A stretch of DNA of 12,835 bases from an uncultured Lachnospiraceae bacterium (GTDB lineage: Bacteria; Bacillota; Clostridia; Lachnospirales; Lachnospiraceae). The notes below the pieces were generated by a model that saw only the letters and a list, made by a program, of their open reading frames with translations, did no database searches and was not told the origin of the DNA. The stretch spans positions 1 through 12,835 of the forward strand of contig CAMWWJ010000060.1 in assembly GCA_947177925.1 (NCBI GenBank), in the 5' to 3' direction. This document shows positions 1 through 7,950 of this stretch, in pieces. The position numbers and the translations under genes are program-made. The number at the start of each line of letters is the position of its first letter. Position 1 is the stretch's first letter.

Positions 1-222
1 TTCAAACACTTTAATCATTTTTGCTTTTGACACCACTGTCATAAGTATCGTATTCCAAATGAGGAACATAAGAATCGCTCCATACCAAAGATAAACCTTC
101 ATTTCCCGACTCTTTTCCTTCTTTAAAAAAAAGAACAGAAAGGCCCCAAGAAACAAAAGCCCAAAGGCTCCCGTTCCCCAATAGGTATTTACTTCTTCCT
201 TTAATGTGTTAAGCCATGACAT
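1..222 (-). CDS. Membrane protein module B2, N-terminal 74 codons (runs off left edge)
   Basis: This reading frame opens with ATG at 222 and stays open for 74 codons to the window edge, so only the N-terminus is visible. An AGAGGAAT ribosome site lies just before the ATG, and the stop of the preceding gene is only 15 nt upstream, so the two are co-transcribed. The peptide starts with a short polar helix and then shows two hydrophobic membrane segments (about residues 18-33 and 44-62) separated by a Lys/Glu-rich loop. The layout and local residues (YWG, then FFFL followed by KK) resemble the start of the gene at 1304-2200. I infer that it is a paralogue of that gene, part of a duplicated two-gene module. 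By analogy, its unseen remainder should hold more membrane helices and a soluble C-terminal domain. No biochemical function can be assigned. Confidence 0.7.
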   Translation of the reverse strand, partial: MSWLNTLKEEVNTYWGTGAFGLLFLGAFLFFFLKKEKSREMKVYLWYGAILMFLIWNTILMTVVSKAKMIKVFE

Positions 223-237
223 ATCGATTCCTCTTTT

Positions 238-1332
238 CTATAACAGGAAAACAGCCAGAAGCAGCACCTCCGGCAAAAGGCTGCAGGCCGCAAAAACGCA
301 GTTTTTCCATTTTTTCCTTACAATCAGATTGGAGAGAGCCGAAACACCCACCACAAGAAAGTTCAGGTATAATCCGGTTTCTCCCATAAAGGCGCTGGCA
401 AGAAGCCCTGCCGTTACCAACAACCAGTAAGGCAGCGCTTCCCTGTTCCCTTCCTGCTCCCATGCCCGATTCATAAAATACCATACAAAAGGGAGCCCTA
501 TAGTAACAAACAGAGCTTTCCCCTGCCATATACGGGTAATCAAAAAATTCTCCGGACTGAATACATAATAATTGCCAAACATATGCAAAAAAGCAAAGAA
601 CAGAAGAAACTTTCCCAAATCCTCCCTCTTTTCCATCCATTTTTCTGCCAGCATACAATAAAGACCGTAAGCCAAAGGCATGTAAAACAGTGGATACAGA
701 TTATGACAAATAATCAATGTGTGAAGCCTTCCGGTCATAAGGCATAAGGATGCCTGATAAACCGGCAGCGCGGCCATAATATATCGGGTTTCAATAGGCA
801 TTTGCATGAATCCGTCATAGGCACTGTATTTTAACACATAATCCTGAGACAGACACATGGAAGACAGCCCCGTGTAAAAAGCATCATCCTTATCCGGCGT
901 GGACATAAGCAGAATTACCAGTATCTGGGCAGCCACCAGTGCCGCACCCAGAAGAAAATAAGGATCTCTGTAACACTTATAAGCATTCCGCCCATCCTCC
1001 GGCTTTCTCTGTTTCCTTTCCTTCTTAAAATACCTGTACCATCCCAGTGCCCCCAAAAGCGCCATAAACAGACTTATCCCTATATAAAGCCAGGTAAGCA
1101 GCCGAAAGCTTCCATCAAGAAGTATAAATACCATGGCAGCTATCTGATAAATGCTATAATTCAACACCAATCCCGTTCCCATAGCCGAAATAAACAAAAA
1201 ACGCTTCTGCTTTGCCAATCCCTTTCTAAAAATGCCCCCTGTCAGAACCGGAATGACACACATCCAGAAAAAAGCCAGACCATATTGAAATATCATGCCC
1301 ACATCACTCACCTGCCCGTCTGTAAAATACAT
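238..1332 (-). CDS. Multi-pass membrane protein module A2 (DUF6077-like, GT-C-like)
   Basis: This is a 364-residue polytopic membrane protein with about ten hydrophobic segments. After a Lys/Arg-rich cytoplasmic loop (about 102-120) and a helix (124-143) comes the acidic motif TPDKDDAFY (145-153), placed like the external-loop acidic motif of GT-C glycosyltransferases. A WQGKAL motif begins at 269, just before a helix. From memory this pattern recalls the uncharacterised DUF6077 family. I infer a role in assembling or transferring lipid-linked sugars at the membrane, without direct proof. The ATG at 1332 overlaps the previous gene by 29 nt. Met13 at 1296 is an equally plausible start, because a GGTGAG box lies 10 nt before it and it begins just after the upstream stop. 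The protein ends abruptly in a hydrophobic helix, and the next gene resumes with more helices, as if one long protein were split in two. Confidence 0.8.
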   Translation of the reverse strand: MYFTDGQVSDVGMIFQYGLAFFWMCVIPVLTGGIFRKGLAKQKRFLFISAMGTGLVLNYSIYQIAAMVFILLDGSFRLLTWLYIGISLFMALLGALGWYRYFKKERKQRKPEDGRNAYKCYRDPYFLLGAALVAAQILVILLMSTPDKDDAFYTGLSSMCLSQDYVLKYSAYDGFMQMPIETRYIMAALPVYQASLCLMTGRLHTLIICHNLYPLFYMPLAYGLYCMLAEKWMEKREDLGKFLLFFAFLHMFGNYYVFSPENFLITRIWQGKALFVTIGLPFVWYFMNRAWEQEGNREALPYWLLVTAGLLASAFMGETGLYLNFLVVGVSALSNLIVRKKWKNCVFAACSLLPEVLLLAVFLL

Positions 1333-2200
1333 AAAAGTTTTCCGTCTTTCCTACCTCTTCATAATTCCTGCTTGTAAAAGTTCCTTCCACATCCACATTT
1401 TCAAGCTTCTTTACTTTAGAGCCTCTTTCCTTCCAATGATTGGTTCCCCGGTGCATGACTACATAATCACATGCCACATCTCCATTTAAGTTCAGGGTAT
1501 CTGCTAAAACCTCCACCTGCTGCCACTTATTGCTTAAGGGGCCCTGTACCGACTCATATGTGGTATAAAATTCATAAAGCATTCTCTGGGTATCACTGTA
1601 AGAAGCTTCATATCCCAATGCCGCCTGTTCCTCCCATATGTCCTTTCCATAAACAGGATAAAAATCAGCACTGTACACACGACAGTCCTTCATCCATTCC
1701 TTTGGCCCCCATACATAGGCCTTTTCCAAGCCCCTTCCCTCCATATCCGCTAAAAGCAGATCATAAATCTCCACATATTCCGCTTCCAGACCGGTTTCAT
1801 GGCTCCATATCGTGTTTTCCTCCATAAATACAGGGGTTCCGGAAAAAAACACCATAAGAAACAACAGTACCGCCGCTCCAAAAGTCTTTTTCCAATCCTG
1901 CGCCTTATCTGCCCTTTCAAACACCAGCACTGCTGCAATACAAAGAAAAAGAGGAACCTGACAAAGCCACCGGACAGGATAATAAATGGAAAGAGCCGGA
2001 AACCATTTTACCAGAAAAAAAACAGCCAGGGGACAAAGCAGAAAGAAATAAGATAACACCCCATATCCTAAAAGGAACCCCTTTTTCTTTCCAAGGAAAA
2101 AAAACAGTACGATAAGGGAAATGAGAAATAATCCCCAATACTTATCTTCCAGATTCATGAAATAATAACCCAGCTTCATGCTTTCCTTTATTTCTGCCAT
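1304..2200 (-). CDS. Membrane protein module B1 with soluble C-terminal domain
   Basis: This 298-residue protein has about four N-terminal to central membrane segments (roughly 22-37, 42-64, 76-93 and 106-124). A soluble domain of about 170 residues follows, rich in Tyr, Trp, Glu and Asp, probably outside the cell. That shape (helices, then a terminal soluble domain) is what the C-terminal half of large GT-C type glycosyltransferases looks like. I recognise no catalytic motif. The ATG at 2200 has a GGAAAGGA ribosome site and overlaps the end of module A1 by 13 nt, so translation is probably coupled. The partner A1 carries the remaining helices, and I infer that the two form one functional unit. 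The start resembles the truncated gene at 1-222. Confidence is good that it is a real gene and low for any function. Confidence 0.82.
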   Translation of the reverse strand: MAEIKESMKLGYYFMNLEDKYWGLFLISLIVLFFFLGKKKGFLLGYGVLSYFFLLCPLAVFFLVKWFPALSIYYPVRWLCQVPLFLCIAAVLVFERADKAQDWKKTFGAAVLLFLMVFFSGTPVFMEENTIWSHETGLEAEYVEIYDLLLADMEGRGLEKAYVWGPKEWMKDCRVYSADFYPVYGKDIWEEQAALGYEASYSDTQRMLYEFYTTYESVQGPLSNKWQQVEVLADTLNLNGDVACDYVVMHRGTNHWKERGSKVKKLENVDVEGTFTSRNYEEVGKTENFYVFYRRAGE

Positions 2201-3255
2201 GTTCCTTTCCCGACCTTTCTAAATGCTTTTGTTATTTTTATTATCAATCCGGTAAGCCCTACAATACATGACAAAGCTGTCATGGTCATGGGCAGACCAA
2301 ATCCATAATCGACTCCCATAACGAAAAGACCGCTGGCTATGAAAAGCACATACTCAGCCATCCAGGCAAAAATGCCAAATATACTTATCTGCTTCTTTTC
2401 CTCCTCCATGCCTTCCTGGTTCTTGAAAATTCCCGAAAGGCTGGAAAAGGCTGACAAAAGCAGATAAAGGCAATAGGGCAACAGGATGCCTGTAAGTACG
2501 GCTCTTCCTTCATATGCATAATGAAGCATTTGATAAGCTTCATTCATATATGCCCTGTCTCCCAACACAAGCAAAAGCGCATAGACCCATAGAAATAACA
2601 CGCGTCTTTTTTTCCATTTGTCAAAAAAGAAGACCGCAAATTGATAATATACAAGAAAGCTGAGCAAAAGTATCCAAAGAGGTATACAGCGAAACAGCAG
2701 GCCCGCTGTATCCACCTGAAACCAATTTGCCAGACAGGCATAAAATGCAGGCAGGTTCATAAGGCTCCATCCAAATTCTTTTGGTGTGGAAAGCGGCTGC
2801 CCGGTAAGGGGATGAAAGCCATGAAGAGAATTCGTATCCAAAATGGTATTTACCGTTTCCGGCACCAGATACCAGCCTTCCAGTCTGGGGGCATACACAA
2901 AAAACAGACTGCCTGCAAGAAGAAACGCTGGCACAATTAAAAGCATTTCCCCAAGAAGCCCGTTTTCTTTTTTCTTTATATCTTTTTCCTTTTTCAGCCT
3001 TATGATTCGCACACATAAAGCTGCTATACCCCCACACATAAGCGCCACCAATACAGAAAGAAATCTGCGGGACAGCATCTGAAAGTCCCATCCCCTTAAA
3101 TTCGCCATAACAGCCACAGCCTCAAAACTACCCCACAAAAGAAGCACGCCGGCTATATAAGTTCCGCTTACGGTTTCTTTGCCAAACAGCACTCCAAGCA
3201 GAAAAGGAGCTGCCAAAAGCACAGCCGCCAGCGCTGCCATATGAAGTATTTCCAT
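2188..3255 (-). CDS. Multi-pass membrane protein module A1 (DUF6077-like)
   Basis: This is a 355-residue polytopic membrane protein with about nine helices and a strongly basic cytoplasmic loop (about 86-97). Residues 244-266 (YEGRAVLTGILLP and the following helix) line up with the WQGKALFVTIGLP stretch of module A2, and the large external loop at 124-185 corresponds to the acidic loop of A2. A1 is therefore probably a paralogue of A2. However, the DKDDAFY acidic motif of A2 is not present at the matching place, where A1 has LEGWYLVPE. It also ends earlier than A2, lacking the last hydrophobic helix. The start at 3255 is supported by an AAGGAGGGAG box, 25 nt after the stop of the 601-aa gene. 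The likely role is membrane assembly of a surface glycan, inferred only from context and topology. Confidence 0.82.
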   Translation of the reverse strand: MEILHMAALAAVLLAAPFLLGVLFGKETVSGTYIAGVLLLWGSFEAVAVMANLRGWDFQMLSRRFLSVLVALMCGGIAALCVRIIRLKKEKDIKKKENGLLGEMLLIVPAFLLAGSLFFVYAPRLEGWYLVPETVNTILDTNSLHGFHPLTGQPLSTPKEFGWSLMNLPAFYACLANWFQVDTAGLLFRCIPLWILLLSFLVYYQFAVFFFDKWKKRRVLFLWVYALLLVLGDRAYMNEAYQMLHYAYEGRAVLTGILLPYCLYLLLSAFSSLSGIFKNQEGMEEEKKQISIFGIFAWMAEYVLFIASGLFVMGVDYGFGLPMTMTALSCIVGLTGLIIKITKAFRKVGKGTWQK

Positions 3256-3280
3256 AAAGCTCCCTCCTTTTCCCTTAAGA

Positions 3281-5086
3281 TTACTTACTCTTATAAATAT
3301 ATAAAGGCCCTTCTATCAAAGGCTCCTGATAATTTTCCGTTATAAAGCTTCCAAAAGGCTCTTTTTCCAGCCAAACCCGATAATCCATCGTATATTCGCA
3401 GTCCAAAAAGATCACCGTGGGCTTCTTTTTCGGAAACCTTTCATAATAGGCAAGAAGCTGCTCCCCAAACGCAGGAGTGCTTATAGTATTTCCCGTGCCG
3501 ATTGCAGCCTCCGTCTCACCATACAGAAACATATCCGCCCCCACATACAAAAATACATCATCCTTTTTCACATGCTCATGAAGGGAAGCGGTCTTCCATT
3601 CGTACTGTCTGTAATCCGTATCTCCTAAGCGTATGCCGCTTAACACCCCATGCCATGCCTCATAATTGGGCTCGAACACATTCAGACGCTGGGTTGCCGT
3701 ATAGCGCACAAGGAAAATCCGGCTGGTGAACACCATCCCGGTAAAGACTACCGTAAATAATACTGCCACTACCCTTCCCATAACCAGGGAGAATGCTGTA
3801 TTTCCCGGCTTTTCCAGCACTTTTCTCCCCATGACAGCCCTTCCTCCAGATTCATTCCCAAAAAACACCCGGACAATCATATATAAGCCTGCCAGAACTG
3901 CCGGAAAGAAAAAGGACATGGAATAATTGGCAGTCAGATTGGAGGATAGCAATACCGCAGCCACCAAAAACAAATTGGGAACAATCATCGTATAAAAAAG
4001 CGCCTTATCCTTTTCCGTTTTCTCATAAGACAGATAAAAGTAAACACCTACAACCAGAGTCTGCAAAATAACCGGAAAGAAAATCAGGAAATTCACATCC
4101 TCTATCGTATGGAACTGTACAAGGGCATAGGCCGCCTGAAACACCAAAAGCCCGGTGGCAAACAGACAATGCTCCTTCTTTTTCCATTTCCGCAAGAACA
4201 CCCTGCCTATATGGCAGAGCAGAACAGCCGGAAGGGTTATCTTTAACATATCCCCCAAGTACAGGATATGGCTCCATATATGCTCGCTCATAATCTGCTC
4301 ATGGGATTCATCCATGAACACATAGGACAGGGTTTCCATAAGCCCCCTCAGAGTCGTGCCACTTAATACATATACCATGAACAACATTCCGCCAGCTGCA
4401 CAAATCCCTGTAAATATTCCTATATTTTTCCATATCTGCATTCTATTGAAAGCATTCCGCTTTCCATCTTTACTGCAGCCATACCTGGTCAAATAGGCAA
4501 TCACTGCCAAAAAAGGGAAAATCAAAAATACTGCCGCCGGATAGGACAGCACCGTAACGCAAAGCCCCATTGCACCCACAACCAGATACAGAAAGGAATG
4601 CCTGTTACTTTGCTTTTTAGAAAACTGCAGAAGTGACATCATTGTCAGGACCAGACCCCAACAACACATCAGCGAATATTCCGGAGCCTGAATATGCTTT
4701 GGAGTAAAATTAAAGAACAATATGCCAAGAAGACCCGCACACCTGCCCGGCATGTAATGCCTGCAGGTCCGATACAGAAAAAAAGCCAACAGCCCCTGAA
4801 TACACACACCTACGATTCTTAAAAAGACCAGCATGCCTATGACAGAACCGGTCATCTTCTGAAACAGCCATACAAAGGGCACATATAAAATGGCAGAGGT
4901 CTGGTGAAGCTCCCACATATCCAGAAACAGCCTGTCCCCTTTTATCAGGCGGCAGGCCATTGTCACTGTATAGGATTCATCAATATCCGCACTAATATAA
5001 ATGGTCTTTAATGCCCCTAAAACGGAAAGGGCAAAAGCCAGTATCCATATGCCGATCCAGACAAGCTTAATTCTCTTTTTGCTCAT
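3281..5086 (-). CDS. GT-C-fold membrane glycosyltransferase-like protein (601 aa)
   Basis: This large integral membrane protein has about eleven to twelve hydrophobic helices, followed by a soluble C-terminal domain (about residues 470-601). After the first helix the external loop reads ADIDESY (33-39), the acidic loop-1 signature typical of GT-C enzymes of the ArnT/PMT type, and it is followed by MWELHQTS (57-64), which resembles the conserved histidine-containing segment of that superfamily. Such enzymes use polyprenyl-phosphate-linked sugars and act on the outer face of the membrane. I infer that it transfers a sugar to a surface glycan or protein; donor and acceptor are unknown. The ATG at 5086 has a TGGAGCGG ribosome site and overlaps the end of rfbC by 20 nt, which places it firmly in the dTDP-sugar operon. 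Confidence 0.85.
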   Translation of the reverse strand: MSKKRIKLVWIGIWILAFALSVLGALKTIYISADIDESYTVTMACRLIKGDRLFLDMWELHQTSAILYVPFVWLFQKMTGSVIGMLVFLRIVGVCIQGLLAFFLYRTCRHYMPGRCAGLLGILFFNFTPKHIQAPEYSLMCCWGLVLTMMSLLQFSKKQSNRHSFLYLVVGAMGLCVTVLSYPAAVFLIFPFLAVIAYLTRYGCSKDGKRNAFNRMQIWKNIGIFTGICAAGGMLFMVYVLSGTTLRGLMETLSYVFMDESHEQIMSEHIWSHILYLGDMLKITLPAVLLCHIGRVFLRKWKKKEHCLFATGLLVFQAAYALVQFHTIEDVNFLIFFPVILQTLVVGVYFYLSYEKTEKDKALFYTMIVPNLFLVAAVLLSSNLTANYSMSFFFPAVLAGLYMIVRVFFGNESGGRAVMGRKVLEKPGNTAFSLVMGRVVAVLFTVVFTGMVFTSRIFLVRYTATQRLNVFEPNYEAWHGVLSGIRLGDTDYRQYEWKTASLHEHVKKDDVFLYVGADMFLYGETEAAIGTGNTISTPAFGEQLLAYYERFPKKKPTVIFLDCEYTMDYRVWLEKEPFGSFITENYQEPLIEGPLYIYKSK

Positions 5087-5630
5087 GTAAGCCGCTCCAT
5101 TTTGTATCCTTTTCGGAAATTATCAGATCCTCTCTTGTCATTCCCTCCGGCATGGGCCACTCTACCCCTATGGCCTCATCACACCACAGCAGACCGCCCT
5201 CATCATTGGGATGATAAAAATCCGTACATTTATACGCAAATTCCGCATAATCCGACAACACGATAAATCCATGGGCAAAATTTTTCGGTATAAAAAACTG
5301 TTTCTTGTTTTCCGCCGATAAATGCACACCATACCACTGTCCATAAGTCTTTGAACCTTTTCTTAAATCTACTGCCACATCAAACACCTCTCCGCTCACT
5401 ACCCGGACAAGCTTATCCTGCGGATAATTAATTTGATAATGAAGTCCCCTTAATACGCCTTTTTTAGAAGCGGACTGGTTATCCTGGACGAACTCCATGT
5501 CAATTCCCGCTTCCTTAAAGTCATTATAATTATAAGTCTCCATAAAATAGCCTCTCTCATCGCCGAATACGGCTGGCGTAATAACCTTCAGTCCTTCTAT
5601 ATGGCAGGTTTCCACTGTTATCTTTCCCAT
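5067..5630 (-). CDS. rfbC: dTDP-4-dehydrorhamnose 3,5-epimerase
   Basis: RmlC converts dTDP-4-keto-6-deoxyglucose to dTDP-4-keto-L-rhamnose, the third step of dTDP-L-rhamnose synthesis in the cytoplasm. At 187 residues the protein has the usual family length, a single cupin-like barrel. Visible signature residues are LRGLHYQ with the catalytic-type His64, Lys73, the DVAVDLR strand (84-90), FAHGF with His120, and the tyrosines at 133 and 139; these match the positions I recall for Salmonella RmlC. The C-terminal LIISEKD motif is typical. It lies 27 nt after the GH25 gene with an AGAGGAAG ribosome site and overlaps the downstream glycosyltransferase gene. No rfbD is found here, so the last reduction must be encoded elsewhere, or the final sugar may differ from rhamnose. 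Confidence 0.96.
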   Translation of the reverse strand: MGKITVETCHIEGLKVITPAVFGDERGYFMETYNYNDFKEAGIDMEFVQDNQSASKKGVLRGLHYQINYPQDKLVRVVSGEVFDVAVDLRKGSKTYGQWYGVHLSAENKKQFFIPKNFAHGFIVLSDYAEFAYKCTDFYHPNDEGGLLWCDEAIGVEWPMPEGMTREDLIISEKDTKWSGLHEQKEN

Positions 5631-5657
5631 TTTTCTCTTCCTCTCTGTTATTCATTT

Positions 5658-6974
5658 CTAAAATCCTACATAACTGATATTCAAATCCACTCTTCCGTCA
5701 ATACCGTCCACAGAACCGGAGGACGTATACTGCCACAAATCATAGCTTCTGTCATAAGTAGGTGTTTTTTTATATTGAGCCATCCAGATATAATGGCTTT
5801 CTAACACGCTGGGATCCACATTACTGCCAAACCAGCTTTTGCTTGCATAGACTCCTGCATTAAATCCGGAGTTTTCAATAGTCTCACAAAATGCCTTACA
5901 TACCTGTGTGCGGATTTCCCGATCCAGTTTATCGGCCCGGCCTTTTCCTCCCGCCCCTTCTGTATCGATAAAGATTGGGAAAGCAAGCTCATAGCCCTTG
6001 CATAAGGTAAGCACCATACTGGCTTCCTCCACCGCTTCCACCGTATTCACAGCCTGGGTAAAGAAATAAATCCCTACTTTGATTCCTTCTTTTACAGCGC
6101 CTTCTATGTTCTTTCTAAAATAAGGGTCTTCCACCAGCGCACCGGTAGAGGAACCTCTATAGCCGCAGCGTATAATGACAAACTCCACACCTGCCGCCTT
6201 CACCTTTTTCCAGTCTATCTCTTTGTTCCATTTGGACACATCAATTCCAAAGCCCGTATTTTCCCTTTTTAAATGTTCCACCGTTTCTGTGCTGTCCGCA
6301 TCCGCCAAGGCTCCTGTAACCTCTGTATCTTCTATGGAAGCATCCACTTCATCCTCGGATTTGATCATATAGGAAATATCTTCTATGAGCCGGTATTCAA
6401 TCTGCTCCTTTACATGGATGGGAACCGTTTCCGGCACGGTAAAATCATCTATTTCTTCTAAGGAAACCCGATAATCTCCCGCTTTCATATCGCCCACATA
6501 AATAAGTCCGTCCTTGTCCAGATCCTTATAGTAAATGCTTTCCTTTACCGCATCTCCTTCCAGAGCCTCTAACAGAATCCGGAAACCTTTGCCTGTCACA
6601 CGCTGGTCATTTCCATCAATGACCGTTACGCGCAGATCCTTTTCCACAGAATTCACAAGCAGAGATAATTGTCTGCCCTTTTTCTCCGACTCTGTTTCCT
6701 CTGACTTAGCTTCCTGATCAAAAAAATCCGGATCTTCCATAAAGGCATATGGGTCCTTTTTCGGATTTAAATCATATTCCTTATAAACAGACCCTTCCTC
6801 TCCCGCCAAATCTTCCGTTTCTTCCATTCCTGCCTGCTGTTCTTTATTTTTTTGTAAACCCTTTGGCAAAAAACTGCCTGTTGTGAGAAAATTAGCAAAA
6901 AATACGGCGCCCACCACGCAAATCATGATGGCAATTACTGCCGAAATCACCTGTTTTTTTAACCTAGAGTCCAT
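5658..6974 (-). CDS. Membrane-anchored GH25 muramidase-like protein
   Basis: This 438-residue protein has an uncleaved-looking N-terminal membrane helix (about 8-30), an acidic Glu-rich linker (about 45-98), a small beta-rich domain (about 103-196) resembling Cna-B/SpaA-like folds, a second acidic linker, and a C-terminal glycoside hydrolase family 25 domain (about 242-438). GH25 signatures are present: GIDVSKWN with Asp245, the DxE pair in FIDTEG (Asp337, Glu339), IWMAQY, DLWQY and a terminal VDLN (Asp430). These enzymes cleave the MurNAc-GlcNAc bond of peptidoglycan. I chose ATG 6974 over an upstream TTG at 6980 because an AGAGG box sits 6 nt before the ATG and touches the TTG. It overlaps rfbA by 11 nt. 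Its place inside a dTDP-sugar operon suggests a wall-opening role during glycan export or anchoring; this is inferred. Confidence 0.93.
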   Translation of the reverse strand: MDSRLKKQVISAVIAIMICVVGAVFFANFLTTGSFLPKGLQKNKEQQAGMEETEDLAGEEGSVYKEYDLNPKKDPYAFMEDPDFFDQEAKSEETESEKKGRQLSLLVNSVEKDLRVTVIDGNDQRVTGKGFRILLEALEGDAVKESIYYKDLDKDGLIYVGDMKAGDYRVSLEEIDDFTVPETVPIHVKEQIEYRLIEDISYMIKSEDEVDASIEDTEVTGALADADSTETVEHLKRENTGFGIDVSKWNKEIDWKKVKAAGVEFVIIRCGYRGSSTGALVEDPYFRKNIEGAVKEGIKVGIYFFTQAVNTVEAVEEASMVLTLCKGYELAFPIFIDTEGAGGKGRADKLDREIRTQVCKAFCETIENSGFNAGVYASKSWFGSNVDPSVLESHYIWMAQYKKTPTYDRSYDLWQYTSSGSVDGIDGRVDLNISYVGF

Positions 6975-7833
6975 TTGCAACCTCTACCAAATATTTTCCA
7001 TAATCGGTCTTCATCAGCGGCTCGGCCAGACATATCAACTGCTCCCTGTCAATAAATCCTCTTTTGTATGCGATTTCTTCTATACAGGAAATATAAAGTC
7101 CCTGTCTTTTTTGAAAAGCAGCAACAAAATCCGCTGCATCTAAAAGCGAATCATGATTGCCCGTATCAAGCCATGCAAAGCCTCTTCCTAACGTCTCTAC
7201 CTGAAGAGTTCCTCTTCTTAAATACTCGTTATTGATACTGGTAATCTCAATTTCCCCTCTGGCGGAGGGCTTTACATTTTTGGCGATTTCCACTACATCA
7301 TTGTCATAGAAGTAGAGTCCCGGCACCGCATAATTGCTCCTGGGCTTTTCCGGTTTCTCCTCAATGGAAAGGGCTTTTCCGCTTTCGTCAAATTCCACTA
7401 CCCCATATTCTCTCGGATCCCTTACATAATAGCCGAAAATTGTGGCACCCTTCTCCCTTGCCGCCACTTTCCGAAGGACTTTCGAAAAGCTCTGCCCGTA
7501 AAATATATTATCTCCTAAGACAAGCGCAACACTGTCACTGCCGATAAAATCTGCTCCGATAATAAAAGCATCCGCAAGTCCTCTGGGAGTTTCCTGCACC
7601 GCATAGGAAAACTTCATTCCAAGCTGCTCTCCGCTTCCAAACAATTCTTCAAACACAGGCAGATCCCTTGGAGTGGAAATAATCAGCACCTCCTTAATTC
7701 CTGCCAACATTAAAATGGACAGCGGATAATAAATCATAGGTTTATCATAAACCGGCATAATCTGTTTTGAAATTGCTTTCGTAAGAGGATATAGTCTCGT
7801 CCCCGAGCCTCCTGCTAATATAATTCCCTTCAT
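6964..7833 (-). CDS. rfbA: Glucose-1-phosphate thymidylyltransferase
   Basis: RmlA joins glucose-1-phosphate and dTTP to make dTDP-glucose, the first step of dTDP-rhamnose synthesis. The 289 residues match the short bacterial RmlA length. The nucleotide-binding signature GGSGTRLYPLT (8-18), the KPMIYYPL segment (31-38), the metal-binding GDN (107-109, Asp108), EEKP (158-161) and WLDTG (221-225, Asp223) are all present and intact. The ATG at 7833 has an AGGAAAGGAAT ribosome site. Upstream is a 117-nt spacer with hairpin potential that separates it from rfbB. Downstream it overlaps the GH25 gene by 11 nt. The identification is secure from motifs and from rfbB and rfbC close by. Confidence 0.97.
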   Translation of the reverse strand: MKGIILAGGSGTRLYPLTKAISKQIMPVYDKPMIYYPLSILMLAGIKEVLIISTPRDLPVFEELFGSGEQLGMKFSYAVQETPRGLADAFIIGADFIGSDSVALVLGDNIFYGQSFSKVLRKVAAREKGATIFGYYVRDPREYGVVEFDESGKALSIEEKPEKPRSNYAVPGLYFYDNDVVEIAKNVKPSARGEIEITSINNEYLRRGTLQVETLGRGFAWLDTGNHDSLLDAADFVAAFQKRQGLYISCIEEIAYKRGFIDREQLICLAEPLMKTDYGKYLVEVANGL

Positions 7834-7950
7834 ATACTATTCCTTTCCTGATATTTTCCGAATACTTCCCGATATGGAACCGGGAGCTTTGCTCCTATCC
7901 CTGTGTACACTAAGGGGGAAGGCTGTTTTCAACCTTCCCTCCAAGCATAT
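7834..7950 (-). promoter_or_regulatory. Structured spacer between rfbB and rfbA (possible RNA control element)
   Basis: The gap between the rfbB stop and the rfbA start is unusually long for this tight operon. On the leftward transcript it could form a hairpin of about nine pairs (+ strand 7914-7941, arms GGGAAGG and CCTTCCC around a TTTT loop). A second hairpin (7882-7896, GGAGC/GCTCC around TTT) and an alternative one (7867-7885, TCCCG/CGGGA) share bases, so only one of the pair can form at a time. No run of T follows any of these, so I do not call a terminator. It could modulate RNA stability or rfbA translation; this is inference only. Confidence 0.35.

Noticed and set aside
7914..7941. 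Rho-independent terminator between rfbB and rfbA
   Set aside because: The hairpin is good, but no T run follows on the leftward transcript and the downstream genes belong to the same pathway.
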